31,679 nt of DNA, from assembly GCA_031283785.1 (NCBI GenBank), contig JAITBC010000227.1, forward strand, positions 1 to 31,679, written 5' to 3'. Source of the stretch: Tannerella sp. (GTDB taxonomy: Bacteria; Bacteroidota; Bacteroidia; Bacteroidales; Tannerellaceae). Every line of letters starts with the position of its first letter. Positions within the stretch are counted from its first letter, which is position 1. Both the position numbers and the translations under genes were made by a program. The notes below the pieces were generated by a model that searched no databases, was not told the DNA's origin, and worked only from the letters and a program-made list of their open reading frames with translations. Positions 8,836-18,701 of the stretch are shown here, in pieces.

Positions 8836-9576
8836 ATGTTACATACCTTGTATAAAGTATACTTCCGGCTTGTAGTAATGCCGGTTTTTGCCATCATAAC
8901 CATCCTGACGGCTATCATTGTAGCGGCAGGATGTATTTTAGGCGGCGAAAAATTCTTTTCCTACTATCCTGGAATGTTATGGGCCCGCATAGCCTGTATA
9001 CTTACGCTATGCCCCGTAAAGATAAAAGGACGGGAAAATATAAAAAAGGGACAATCATATGTATTTGTCTCGAATCATCAGGGCGCTTACGATATTTTCC
9101 TCATCTACGGGTATCTTGGCGCACCGATAAAATGGATGATGAAAAAAGGACTTGCCAAAATTCCGTTTGTTGGCTTTGCATGCCGTATGGCAGGTTTTAC
9201 TTTTGTCGACAACTCATCAGCCCGGTCCGCACAGAAAAGCGTACGGGACGCCGAACGCAATCTTAAACGCGGCCATTCGCTGATTGTCTTCCCTGAAGGA
9301 TCGCGATCCCCGAACGGACGCCTGGGACGCTTTAAAAGAGGCGCTTACCAGATAGCCGTCGACCGGCAGCTGCCCGTCATACCCATAACGCTCAACGGCC
9401 CATACAAAGTAATGTCGATCGGCTCGTGGGACGTACGTCCTCATCGAATGGAAATGATCATACATCCGCCCGTTATGCCTCACAAAAAAGAACTTGATGA
9501 CAAAGAAAAGCTACAGAAACTGGTTGATACAACACAAAAAACTATTTTTTCGGCATTATGGGAAGAATTTAAATAA
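8836..9576 (+). CDS. plsC: 1-acyl-sn-glycerol-3-phosphate acyltransferase (PlsC family)
   Basis: The product is 246 residues with an N-terminal membrane segment at about residues 12-35. The PlsC signature HxxxxD is present as NHQGAYD (His81, Asp86), and the phosphate-binding block is FPEGSRS (152-158) with NGRLGRFKRGA after it. A third block, PVIPITLNG, follows. The enzyme transfers an acyl chain to lysophosphatidic acid to make phosphatidic acid on the inner face of the cytoplasmic membrane. Length and motifs are normal. It is the first of three plus-strand housekeeping genes, 90 bp ahead of the RRM gene, which has its own promoter. Some PlsC paralogues act on other acceptors, so the exact substrate is less certain than the family. 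Confidence 0.92.
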   Translation: MLHTLYKVYFRLVVMPVFAIITILTAIIVAAGCILGGEKFFSYYPGMLWARIACILTLCPVKIKGRENIKKGQSYVFVSNHQGAYDIFLIYGYLGAPIKWMMKKGLAKIPFVGFACRMAGFTFVDNSSARSAQKSVRDAERNLKRGHSLIVFPEGSRSPNGRLGRFKRGAYQIAVDRQLPVIPITLNGPYKVMSIGSWDVRPHRMEMIIHPPVMPHKKELDDKEKLQKLVDTTQKTIFSALWEEFK

Positions 9577-9602
9577 ACGCGTTGTTTTTTTTTCAAAAAA
9601 AA

Positions 9603-9633
9603 CTTGCAGATTAAAAATAAATCCGTTCCTTTG
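9603..9633 (+). promoter_or_regulatory. Promoter of the RRM protein gene
   Basis: CTTG at 9603-9606 is followed by 19 bp and then TTCCTTTG at 9626-9633, a one-base variant of TAnnTTTG. It predicts a start near 9640 and a leader of about 27 nt that is very rich in T, as often seen for cold-inducible RRM genes. Confidence 0.5.
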
Positions 9634-9666
9634 TCGGATATTAGTTATTTTTTTAATCTTTATTTT

Positions 9667-9912
9667 ATGAATATTTACGTAGGAAACCTGAATTACCGTA
9701 TTCAGGAAGATGATTTGAAATCAGTGATGGAACGTTATGGAATCGTTGATTCCGTCAAAGTAATCAAAGACCGTGATACAGGTCGTTCAAAAGGCTTTGC
9801 TTTCGTTGAGATGCAAAACGACAATGAAGCAAAAAAAGCTATCGAAGAATTGAATGAAAAAGAGCTTGATGGACGCCAAATGGTCGTTAAAGAAGCTATA
9901 CCTAAAAAGTAA
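9667..9912 (+). CDS. RNA-recognition-motif (RRM) RNA-binding protein, 81 residues
   Basis: A single RRM domain fills the protein. RNP2 is IYVGNL (residues 3-8) and RNP1 is KGFAFVEM (about 40-47). The order beta-alpha-beta-beta-alpha-beta is complete, ending VVKEAIPKK. Such small RRM proteins bind single-stranded RNA in the cytoplasm; in Bacteroidales they are abundant and thought to act as RNA chaperones or global post-transcriptional regulators. I chose ATG 9667 because MNIYVGNL is the usual start; an upstream in-frame start at 9604 falls inside the predicted promoter and would add a non-RRM leader. A terminator-like hairpin follows the stop at about 25 bp. Confidence 0.95.
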   Translation: MNIYVGNLNYRIQEDDLKSVMERYGIVDSVKVIKDRDTGRSKGFAFVEMQNDNEAKKAIEELNEKELDGRQMVVKEAIPKK

Positions 9913-9936
9913 ACAGTTTTTTTTATTCAATAAATT

Positions 9937-9971
9937 AAAAACTTCTACCTATCTTTGGGCGGAAGTTTTTT
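9937..9971 (+). terminator. Intrinsic terminator after the RRM gene
   Basis: An 8-bp stem (aaaacttc 9938-9945 with gaagtttt 9962-9969, extendable by one G-U pair) is followed by T residues to 9971. The loop contains TATCTTTG at 9950-9957, an exact TAnnTTTG box, so terminator and the promoter of the next gene overlap. Confidence 0.6.
9950..9957 (+). promoter_or_regulatory. -7 box for the CPBP protease gene, inside the preceding terminator loop
   Basis: TATCTTTG fits TAnnTTTG exactly and lies 30 bp before the chosen ATG at 9988. The -33 region is T-rich but has no clear TTTG at the 19-bp spacing, so strength cannot be judged. Confidence 0.4.
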
Positions 9972-9987
9972 ATATATATACACTCAT

Positions 9988-11016
9988 ATGAAAGGTGTTT
10001 TTGCAAATCGTTCCGTACTGTTTCAGGCCGGCATCCTGTCCTACCTGTTCCTGACCGGATTAGTAGCCGGCGCTATCGTCGGAGAGGTCATCAACGGCCT
10101 GTTTGCCGCCATGCCGGACAGCCCGTTTGCAGGCGTAATCCACCGATCGTTCTACCGTATTCATCTATCACAGCTTTTATCTTCTATATTTTCATTTTTA
10201 CTGCCGGCTATTCTTACCGCCTATCTTTGCGACATCAGGCCGAAAAATTTCCTGCATATACATATAATAGATGTACGCGCATTCATATTTATATTTCCGA
10301 TGGTTATTCTTCTGTTGCCGGCCGTCGAACTGACGTCGTATTTAAATTCAAGAATACAGTTACCGGAATTTATGTCGCCCATAGAAAATCTGATGCGCGA
10401 AACCGAAGACAGGTTAACCCAAATAATAAATTCTTTATTATCGGAGAAAGGCGTTATCCCGCTTACAGTCAACATAGTCGTCATTGCCGTAATAGCCGGG
10501 ATAACGGAAGAATTTATGTTCAGGGGCGCAATCTTATCGATTGTCCGGAAAAGAATAAAAAATACACATGCCGCCATCTGGCTTGTTGCAGCTCTTTTCA
10601 GCGCTATCCATTTTCAATTCTACGGATTCATCCCGCGCCTGCTGTTAGGCACATTCTTCGGATACCTGCTATGTTGGAGTAAAAGTATATGGGCGCCGGT
10701 ATTCGCTCATTTTCTCCACAATGCAATCACAGTAGCGGCACACTATACGGGATTGCCGACAGATTTCCCGGATGAAGCAACGCCAGCCGGCAAAAATATA
10801 AATAACGAAGATTGGATTATCGCCATTATCATTACGGCAACGGGATTATTTTTGTTCGTTTTATGCGCAAAATCAATGAAAAAATACTGTCTGCAGAACA
10901 AAAATACTCAGTACGAAGGTAACAGGAATGATAATATGCAGGACAAAAATCTCAAAGCATCTTCTTACGAAGCTCAAAATCGCGACCCAGATATTTCTCG
11001 CGAACAATCTCGTTAG
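9988..11016 (+). CDS. CPBP-family (CAAX-like, Abi) intramembrane metalloprotease
   Basis: The product is 342 residues from ATG 9988, with about seven or eight hydrophobic segments. The CPBP motifs are complete: EEFMFRG (Glu174, Glu175, Arg179), FSAIHF (His208) and HFLHN (His241/His244), which form the intramembrane metal site. Family members cut or bind membrane peptides; bacterial ones act in peptide maturation, immunity or stress, and the substrate here is unknown. I preferred the ATG at 9988 over 9955 because the longer form would start within the preceding terminator. The soluble tail after about residue 290 is polar and unusual, and its last 22 codons run into the 3' end of lptB on the other strand. 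A lost original stop codon could explain that tail. Confidence 0.88.
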   Translation: MKGVFANRSVLFQAGILSYLFLTGLVAGAIVGEVINGLFAAMPDSPFAGVIHRSFYRIHLSQLLSSIFSFLLPAILTAYLCDIRPKNFLHIHIIDVRAFIFIFPMVILLLPAVELTSYLNSRIQLPEFMSPIENLMRETEDRLTQIINSLLSEKGVIPLTVNIVVIAVIAGITEEFMFRGAILSIVRKRIKNTHAAIWLVAALFSAIHFQFYGFIPRLLLGTFFGYLLCWSKSIWAPVFAHFLHNAITVAAHYTGLPTDFPDEATPAGKNINNEDWIIAIIITATGLFLFVLCAKSMKKYCLQNKNTQYEGNRNDNMQDKNLKASSYEAQNRDPDISREQSR

Positions 11017-11701
11017 CGGCGAGTTCTTCCGCCGTCCCCTGGAACAACACTTTCCCTTCGAACAACAAATAAGCGCGATCCGTTATGCTTAAAGTCTCGT
11101 AAACATTATGATCGGTAATCAGTATCCCGATATTCTTATGTTTGAGGCGTCTTACGATCGTCTGTATGTCCTGCACGGCAATAGGATCTACTCCGGCAAA
11201 AGGCTCGTCGAGCATGATAAACTTAGGGTCGATGGCCAAACATCTTGCGATCTCGGCACGACGGCGCTCTCCTCCGGACAGACGGTCGCCGAGGTTCTTA
11301 CGTACTTTCTGCAGGCCAAATTCTTCTATCAGACTTTCCATAACTTCCTTCTGACGGTTCACGGGGGTATCCGTCATCTCAAGCACAGCACGGAGATTAT
11401 CTTCCACCGTCATTTTACGAAAAACGGAGGCCTCCTGTGCCAGATAGCCAATCCCCTGACGGGCACGTTTATATACGGGATAATCCGTAATTTCAAGATC
11501 ATCCAGGAGAATCCTGCCGTTATTAGGCGTCACAAGGCCGACAATCATATAAAAAGTCGTCGTCTTACCTGCGCCGTTCGGTCCAAGCAACCCGACAATC
11601 TCACCCTGTTTTACATTGACCGACACATGATTCACTACCGTACGGTTACGATATTTCTTAACCAGATCTTCCGTCCGCAAAACCATCTGTTTCTCTTCCA
11701 T
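10952..11701 (-). CDS. lptB: LPS export ABC transporter ATP-binding protein LptB
   Basis: The product is 249 residues. Walker A is GPNGAGKTT (40-48), the Q-loop is Gln89, the signature is LSGGERRR (141-148), Walker B is FIMLDEP (161-167), and the switch His is His198. The segments FAGVDPIAV and [12 protein letters not shown] are typical of LptB. It powers extraction of lipopolysaccharide from the inner membrane through LptFG and onward to the outer membrane. Length is normal, with a short C-terminal extension. It has its own consensus promoter upstream. Its last 65 bp overlap the tail of the CPBP gene in the opposite direction. Confidence 0.96.
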   Translation of the reverse strand: MEEKQMVLRTEDLVKKYRNRTVVNHVSVNVKQGEIVGLLGPNGAGKTTTFYMIVGLVTPNNGRILLDDLEITDYPVYKRARQGIGYLAQEASVFRKMTVEDNLRAVLEMTDTPVNRQKEVMESLIEEFGLQKVRKNLGDRLSGGERRRAEIARCLAIDPKFIMLDEPFAGVDPIAVQDIQTIVRRLKHKNIGILITDHNVYETLSITDRAYLLFEGKVLFQGTAEELAANEIVREKYLGRDFELRKKML

Positions 11702-11724
11702 ATTTTCACTTTATATATGGGGGA

Positions 11725-11756
11725 CAAATTTACAGCATGTCGAACATAATACAAAA
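11725..11756 (-). promoter_or_regulatory. Consensus Bacteroidota promoter of lptB
   Basis: On the minus strand TTTTG (plus 11752-11756) is followed by 19 bp and TAAATTTG (plus 11725-11732), an exact TAnnTTTG. The -7 box ends 23 bp upstream of the lptB ATG. Confidence 0.75.
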
Positions 11757-11844
11757 TAAATCCTCAGTTTTTTGTTATCAAAACTTATCATTACCAAAAC
11801 TAAGTTTATATAATATAAAAAGATATGTATTTTTCTTTTTTCTC

Positions 11845-11875
11845 TTTGCCGATTTAAAATAAACCACTACTTTTA
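11845..11875 (+). promoter_or_regulatory. Promoter of the dehydrogenase/cytochrome operon
   Basis: TTTG at 11845-11848, 19 bp, then TACTTTTA at 11868-11875, one base from TAnnTTTG. The first ATG is at 11900. No other promoter of this quality was seen inside the operon, so the five genes to 17940 are probably one transcript. Confidence 0.65.
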
Positions 11876-11899
11876 TGGGCTGAATTATAACCCTATAAA

Positions 11900-13074
11900 A
11901 TGAACAATAAATATTACAACAACATGAAGAACAAAAAGTTACGCATGGGAATAGTTGGAGGAGGCCTGGATGGTTTCATCGGATCAGTCCATATACGCGC
12001 CGCCCTGATGGAAAGCAAAATAGAACTGGTTTGCGGATGTTTTAGCATTAATCCGGAAATATCATTAAAATCCGGGCGTCATTATTTTGTGCCTGACAGC
12101 CGTATCTATGAAACTTATTATGAGATGTTTGAGAAAGAAGCTTTGTTGCCGGAGGACGAACGCATGCAATTCGTGGTGGTAGTAACTCCCAACTATGTGC
12201 ATTACGAACCTGCGGCTATGGCGTTAGATCACGGTTATGACGTGGTAATTGACAAACCGATAACTTTTTCGTTAGAAGAAGCCAAGTCGTTGCGGGAAAA
12301 AGTAGAAAAAAGCGGACGTATTCTTGCATTGACGCATGTTTACACCGGATACCCGGCCGTTAAAGAAGCGAAAGCACGAATAGCACGCGGCGACATAGGA
12401 ACTCTCCGCCGTGTATATGTGGAATATTCGCAAGGCTGGTTATCGCAACGCATCGAACTGTTGGGCGGCAACAATGCCGGCTGGCGTACCGATCCCAAGC
12501 TTTCGGGTAAAGGCGGATGTGTGGGCGACATCGGTACGCACGCATGGCACTTATGCGAATATGTAACCGGCCTGAAAGTTACGGAGTTATGCGCCGAGCT
12601 GAAAGCTTTTGCTCCCGGAAGGCCGATTGACGACGACGCTGCCGCTTTCCTGCATTTTGACAACGGCATCACCACCGGCATACTGCAGTCCACACAGATA
12701 GCCACAGGAGAAGAAAACAACCTCCGTATACGTATCTATGGAGACAAAGGTGGACTTGAATGGCATCAGATGGAACCAAACACGTTATATGCCAAATGGC
12801 TGAACAGACCTGCGGAAGAAATACGGATCGGCAATGGATACGACTATCTGAGTGACCTTGCAAAATGGAATATACGCGTTCCGGGAGGTCACCCCGAAGG
12901 CTTTATCGAAGCATTTGCCAATATATACCGGAATTTTACATTGACCGTACAAGCACGTGCTGCGGGAGAATCGCCGTCGGAAAAATGTCTTGATTTTCCG
13001 AATGTTTATGATGGAGTGCGAGGACTGCAATTCATTGAAACGATGATTGCATCCGGCTACAATAATGACAAAAA

Positions 13075-13096
<22 letters not shown>
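11900..13096 (+). CDS. Gfo/Idh/MocA-family oxidoreductase (no export signal)
   Basis: The product is 398 residues. The N-terminal Rossmann motif is GIVGGGLDGFIG (17-28), the family EKP motif appears as DKP (118-120), and the C-terminal domain holds GDIGTHAWHL with the usual catalytic Asp and His. Members oxidise or reduce sugar hydroxyls or ketones with a nicotinamide cofactor. No signal peptide precedes the Rossmann fold, so it should be cytoplasmic, unlike the second dehydrogenase of this operon. A second in-frame ATG at 11924 would also keep the whole fold; I kept the upstream one because it fits the promoter at 11845. Its 3' end overlaps the next gene by 22 bp, which suggests translational coupling. 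The sugar substrate cannot be read from the sequence. Confidence 0.9.
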
Positions 13097-14643
<1,547 letters not shown>

Positions 14644-14685
14644 GAATATTAACATATATATTAAACTTAAAAAAAAGTAAACATC

Positions 14686-16074
14686 ATGAAGAAGAACAGT
14701 ATTGACAGAAGAACATTTTTAAAAAGTTCCGCCCTTGCCGGTGCAGCAGGAATGATCGGAACCGGGAGCGGAAGCGTATTAACGTCATGTTCCGAGGGAA
14801 GTGACAAAATCGTTTACACGCCATTGAAAGAACCGGGGGCTTATTATGTTCCCGAACTGCCTGACCGGGCAAAAGACGGTAAAGAATTGAAAGCCGGTGT
14901 TATCGGTTGCGGTGGACGCGGTTCAGGTGCTGCATTCAATTGGCTTGCGGCGGCTAATGGACTGACGATAACGGCTTTAGCAGACACATTCAAAGAGCGC
15001 GTGGATGATCTGGCCGGAAAATTGAAAAAGGAGAAAAACATCGACATCCCCGAAAACATGCGCTTTGTAGGGTTTGACGCCTACAAACAGGTAATAGATA
15101 GCGGTGTGGATGTGGTACTCGTGGCAACTCCGCCAAATTTCCGCCCTATCCATTTCCAGTATGCAACGGAAAAAGGGAAACATTCTTTCCTTGAGAAACC
15201 CATTTGCGTAGATCCTGTAGGTTATAGATCTATATTAGCTACCGCCAAACAGGCGCAGGCTAAAAATTTATGCGTCATCACCGGTACCCAGCGCCATCAC
15301 CAGCGTAATTATGTGGAAGCATACAAAAAAGTGATGGAAGGCTTTATCGGGGAAATTACGGGAGGCGCCGTATATTGGAATGGCGGTAAGTTATGGCATC
15401 GTGACCGCCAGGCGGGATGGACCGACTGCGAATGGATGATTAAAGACTGGGTTAACTGGACGTGGTTATCAGGCGATCATATCGTCGAACAACATGTTCA
15501 TAACCTGGACGTATTCACTTGGTTTTCAGGCCTTAAACCGATCAAAGCCGTAGGCTTCGGATCGCGTCTGCGTCGCGTTACGGGCAACCAGTACGACAAT
15601 TTCAGCGTTGATTTCACCATGGAAAACGGCATCCACCTTCATAGCATGTGCCGCCAGATAGACGGATGTGTAAATAACGTCAGTGAATTTATACAGGGAG
15701 CAAAAGGGACTCTTCATATTAGCGCCGGTAATAACGCGATCATCAAAGACCTTGCCGGCAACGAGGTATGGAAGTATGACTTTGAGGCTGAAAAAGCTAA
15801 TTTCAAACAGACAGATCCATATACCTTAGAGCATGTAAACTGGATCAATCTTATCCGTGCAGGGAAGTCCATCGATCAGGCATCGGAAACGGCAGTTTCC
15901 AATATGGCCGCCATCATGGGTCGCGAATCGGCATATACCGGCGGCGAAACGACATGGGAGGCTATGACGGCGGCGGCGCTCGACCTTATGCCTAAAGATA
16001 TAAATCTGACGGGTAAAATGGACATGAGCGGATTTGTCGTTCCGATAGCAGGGAAACCTTATATAAAACAATGA
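14686..16074 (+). CDS. Tat-exported Gfo/Idh/MocA-family dehydrogenase
   Basis: The product is 462 residues. It opens with a twin-arginine signal (DRRTFLKSSALAGAAGM, Arg8-Arg9); an LTSC at residues 32-35 could act as a lipobox. The Rossmann motif is GVIGCGGRGSGAA (71-83), the family EKP motif is EKPI (168-171), and GDHIVEQHVHNLD holds the likely catalytic residues of the second domain. Tat export carries folded proteins with cofactor bound, as in glucose-fructose oxidoreductase, so the enzyme probably works in the periplasm with tightly held NAD(P). Such a non-exchanging cofactor needs a redox partner, and the tetraheme cytochrome gene directly upstream (42 bp) is a natural candidate. Its stop overlaps the next start by 4 bp (ATGA), a sign of coupled translation. 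Confidence 0.92.
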   Translation: MKKNSIDRRTFLKSSALAGAAGMIGTGSGSVLTSCSEGSDKIVYTPLKEPGAYYVPELPDRAKDGKELKAGVIGCGGRGSGAAFNWLAAANGLTITALADTFKERVDDLAGKLKKEKNIDIPENMRFVGFDAYKQVIDSGVDVVLVATPPNFRPIHFQYATEKGKHSFLEKPICVDPVGYRSILATAKQAQAKNLCVITGTQRHHQRNYVEAYKKVMEGFIGEITGGAVYWNGGKLWHRDRQAGWTDCEWMIKDWVNWTWLSGDHIVEQHVHNLDVFTWFSGLKPIKAVGFGSRLRRVTGNQYDNFSVDFTMENGIHLHSMCRQIDGCVNNVSEFIQGAKGTLHISAGNNAIIKDLAGNEVWKYDFEAEKANFKQTDPYTLEHVNWINLIRAGKSIDQASETAVSNMAAIMGRESAYTGGETTWEAMTAAALDLMPKDINLTGKMDMSGFVVPIAGKPYIKQ

Positions 16075-17030
16075 GTATGAGTCTTAACAGAAGAATTTTC
16101 ATACGAACGTCTCTCGGCAGTGCGGCGCTGGCAACGGTAGCCGCCTGTACGGGACGTCCCGGAAGCAACGGCAAAAGCGAATGTTGTGAAAGTGAGAAAA
16201 GCAGCAAAAACAGCCTTCCGTACAATCCGAAAGCCAAACTGAACATTTCGTTTCAGGAATGGACAATCGAAGGAGAGTCTCTGGGCGGCAAACTCGATTT
16301 CATGGAAAAGCTCGGCGTTAACGGGCTGGAAGTCGGCGGGAAGGGGTTATCCGGCCGGGTAAACGAATTGAAACAGGCGCTGAATGGACGCAACATTAAG
16401 ATCAGCGCTATATGTGCAGGCTTCAGCGGGTTTATGTTGTCGGAAGAAGAGAAAATACGAAATGAATGTCGTGATTCGATGCATGAGATCATAACCGCGG
16501 CAGGAGCATTAGGTTCAACAGGCGTCATCATTGTGCCGGCCTTCAATTCGCAAAAACCTGTGAAGCCGCATACGCAGGAATCACGCGATTTCCTGTGCCA
16601 ATGGTTCGATGAACTCGGGACATTTGCTACGGAAAACGGAACGACCGTTATCCTCGAACCTCTCAACCGCCGCGAAGCGTTTTACCTGCGCTTGGTTGCC
16701 GATGCCGCATCGATATGTCGCGACATTAATAATCCGGGCGTAACATGCCTTGGCGATTTATGGCACATGACATGGGAAGAGACTTCCGACCTGGGGGCGT
16801 TTATCTCCGGCGGAAAATACATTCAGCACGTACACATTGCAAGCCGTAAACGGCGTCTCATGCCGGGAGAAGACGGCGAGGCGGATAATTACGTAGACGG
16901 ATTCCGCGGATTGAAGATTATCGGTTTTGATAAATACATCAGTTTCGAATGTGGAAGCAAAGCCGACGACCGCAATGCGGCAGCTGCTGCCGGCGTCGAA
17001 CTGATCCGTAAACAGTGGGAGGAAGCGTAG
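16071..17030 (+). CDS. Tat-exported sugar phosphate isomerase/epimerase-like TIM-barrel protein
   Basis: The product is 319 residues. A twin-arginine signal (NRRIFIRTSLGSAAL) ends at VAAC, which could serve as a lipobox and tether the protein. The rest is an AP-endonuclease-2/xylose-isomerase-like barrel. Likely metal ligands lie at strand ends: Glu in ILEPLNR, Asp and His in LGDLWHM, His in IQHVHIA, and Glu in SFECG. In the DgpABC/CarABC-type C-glycoside pathways, and in related 3-keto-glycoside breakdown, proteins of this fold cleave or eliminate the glycosidic bond after a Gfo/Idh/MocA enzyme has oxidised C3. The pairing with such a dehydrogenase here, through a 4-bp gene overlap, supports a similar role, but epimerase or isomerase activity fits equally well. 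Confidence 0.88.
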   Translation: MSMSLNRRIFIRTSLGSAALATVAACTGRPGSNGKSECCESEKSSKNSLPYNPKAKLNISFQEWTIEGESLGGKLDFMEKLGVNGLEVGGKGLSGRVNELKQALNGRNIKISAICAGFSGFMLSEEEKIRNECRDSMHEIITAAGALGSTGVIIVPAFNSQKPVKPHTQESRDFLCQWFDELGTFATENGTTVILEPLNRREAFYLRLVADAASICRDINNPGVTCLGDLWHMTWEETSDLGAFISGGKYIQHVHIASRKRRLMPGEDGEADNYVDGFRGLKIIGFDKYISFECGSKADDRNAAAAAGVELIRKQWEEA

Positions 17031-17031
17031 A

Positions 17032-17940
17032 TTGTCTTTAATTTATGCAAATATGCGAATGAGTGAAGTGGTGGAAGAACATCCTTCACTCATTCCCGTT
17101 ATTAACAGGTTCGGCATACGCCTCGGGCTTGGCGACAGTACCGCGCAGGAAATATGCAACAGGCATGATATTAATATCGACTTCTTTATGACGATGATTA
17201 ATACGTTCCTGAACAAAAATTATTTTCCGGAAAAGAAACTGCATGGATTTCATCTTACACAAATAGTCGACTACCTCACAAAAACCAACCATTACTACTT
17301 ACATTCGCAATTGCCCAATATCGAGCGCCATTTGCGTCTGTTTATATCCGCAAGCGACCCGCAAAACGAGTCGCCGGCGCATATCGGGAAATTGTTCGAC
17401 ACGTTCAAAGACCATCTGCTGAAACGTATCGAAACGGATGAGCAGGAATGGTTTCCACACATCATTGAATTATGCGGGAAACAAACAAAAGAGAAGAGAT
17501 TAACCTACCACCATACGGTAACGTCCGTCGATCCGGAAGAACCTGTCGAAGCCCTCATCACCGACCTGAAACATATCATTATCAAACATCTGGCCGGGGA
17601 TTACGATGAAAACCTCTGTTATGCAGTCCTCATGACTATCAACACATTACATACGGACATCCGGCAACATAACCGCATCCGCAACCGCATCCTTTCCCCG
17701 ATTGTCGCAGGCATGGAAAAAGACAGCAGTAAAAACCTCTCCTCCCGTGAGGTTGAAGTACTCCGACAAATAGTCAAAGGTGATACCAACAAAGAAATTG
17801 CGGATCACCTTTGCATAAGTTTAAATACCGTACTCACACACCGTAAGAATATTTCTTCCAAACTCGGTATCAAAACCATTCCGGGATTAACATTTTACGC
17901 CATCACAAACGGTATCATTTCAGGAGATGAGATTGTCTAA
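17032..17940 (+). CDS. Hemerythrin-like/LuxR-type transcriptional regulator (TTG start)
   Basis: The product is 302 residues. It has a ScdA_N-like N-terminal domain (MSEVVEEHPSLIPVINRFGI), a hemerythrin/RIC-like four-helix region with NHYYLHSQLPNIERHL and EQEWFPHI, and a C-terminal LuxR helix-turn-helix (about 243-290: LSSREVEVLRQIVKG, NKEIADHLCISLNTVLTHRKNI). Such proteins may sense oxygen, nitric oxide or redox state through a di-iron site, but several ligand positions look changed: HNRIRN stands where a His-(x3)-Glu pair is expected. The start is uncertain. TTG 17032, two bases after the previous stop, keeps residues before MRMSEVV; ATG 17053 or 17059 would shorten it by 7 or 9 residues. 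As last gene of the operon it probably controls it. Confidence 0.82.
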   Translation: MSLIYANMRMSEVVEEHPSLIPVINRFGIRLGLGDSTAQEICNRHDINIDFFMTMINTFLNKNYFPEKKLHGFHLTQIVDYLTKTNHYYLHSQLPNIERHLRLFISASDPQNESPAHIGKLFDTFKDHLLKRIETDEQEWFPHIIELCGKQTKEKRLTYHHTVTSVDPEEPVEALITDLKHIIIKHLAGDYDENLCYAVLMTINTLHTDIRQHNRIRNRILSPIVAGMEKDSSKNLSSREVEVLRQIVKGDTNKEIADHLCISLNTVLTHRKNISSKLGIKTIPGLTFYAITNGIISGDEIV

Positions 17941-18650
17941 TACAGAGAATTCAGCAAAGAAACTATCACCGAAGAAAACAGGACAAAAACAGTTATAGAT
18001 ATAACGACAAGGGTTATAAACACGTATAAAGCCCACATTGCCCATGATCTCTGCACTCTCTTGAAATGATTAATATCTTTCCAATACCTTCCTTTCCACG
18101 CCCAGGCATTACCTTTAATACCGAGAACAATATTAACAATTAACGCTGCAGCCCAGCCTACATAGGGGATCAGAACCAGTAACGGCCAGTAAACGCCGTT
18201 AAATATTCCCCAAAGCCATCCGAAATAAAATGCGCCCCAGTTCCATGAACTAAGTTCACGTTCAAGACTTCTTCCGGTATTATTATAGTCATAATTCACG
18301 CCGGGAGGAGGCGGCGGCAGTGGCGCTTGCGGACTGTCATAGGGGCGGTCGAATACATGTTCCTTTGCGTCGGTCGGCCTCTGCAACGGCAAAGAAAGGG
18401 CATTGTTGATCGTATTCCACGATAAAACATAATGCTTGCCTAACATTATCACATCGTTTGGAAATATCTCAACTTTTGTGTGATGAATAAAATTATTATT
18501 TACATAAGAACCATTGGTGCTGATATCCTCAAATAATATCCGCCCATTGGTGTAATAAATGTTTGCATGTTTCCTGCTAACTCCCTCATGAGCTTCACTT
18601 ACATGAATATCATTCGAGGATTCCCTTCCTACTGTAATTTTACGTTCCAT
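17937..18650 (-). CDS. FHA-domain protein with C-terminal multi-pass (DUF2628-like) membrane region
   Basis: The product is 237 residues. A canonical FHA domain fills about residues 1-80: VGRESSNDIHV, SRKHA and ISTNGSYVN carry the conserved Gly-Arg, Ser-x-x-His and Asn-Gly that bind phosphothreonine. A proline-rich linker (PQAPLPPPPPG) follows. The C-terminal half starts with WNWGAFYFGWLWGIFNGVYWP and has two or three membrane helices with an amphipathic YWKDINHFKRVQRSW between them, as in DUF2628-like proteins. It should hold an FHA reader at the inner membrane. It is the last gene of the kinase/phosphatase operon, 51 bp after the PP2C gene. Its stop codon overlaps that of the LuxR-type gene by 4 bp on the opposite strand. 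Confidence 0.88.
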   Translation of the reverse strand: MERKITVGRESSNDIHVSEAHEGVSRKHANIYYTNGRILFEDISTNGSYVNNNFIHHTKVEIFPNDVIMLGKHYVLSWNTINNALSLPLQRPTDAKEHVFDRPYDSPQAPLPPPPPGVNYDYNNTGRSLERELSSWNWGAFYFGWLWGIFNGVYWPLLVLIPYVGWAAALIVNIVLGIKGNAWAWKGRYWKDINHFKRVQRSWAMWALYVFITLVVISITVFVLFSSVIVSLLNSLY

Positions 18651-18701
18651 ACTTTTTTAGTTTATAAATTAATTAATATATTGAATTAAATATCGTTTTA
18701 T

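Noticed and set aside
9604..9666. Upstream extension of the RRM protein
   Set aside because: It would start inside the predicted promoter and add a leader not seen in the RRM family; ATG 9667 begins the domain directly.
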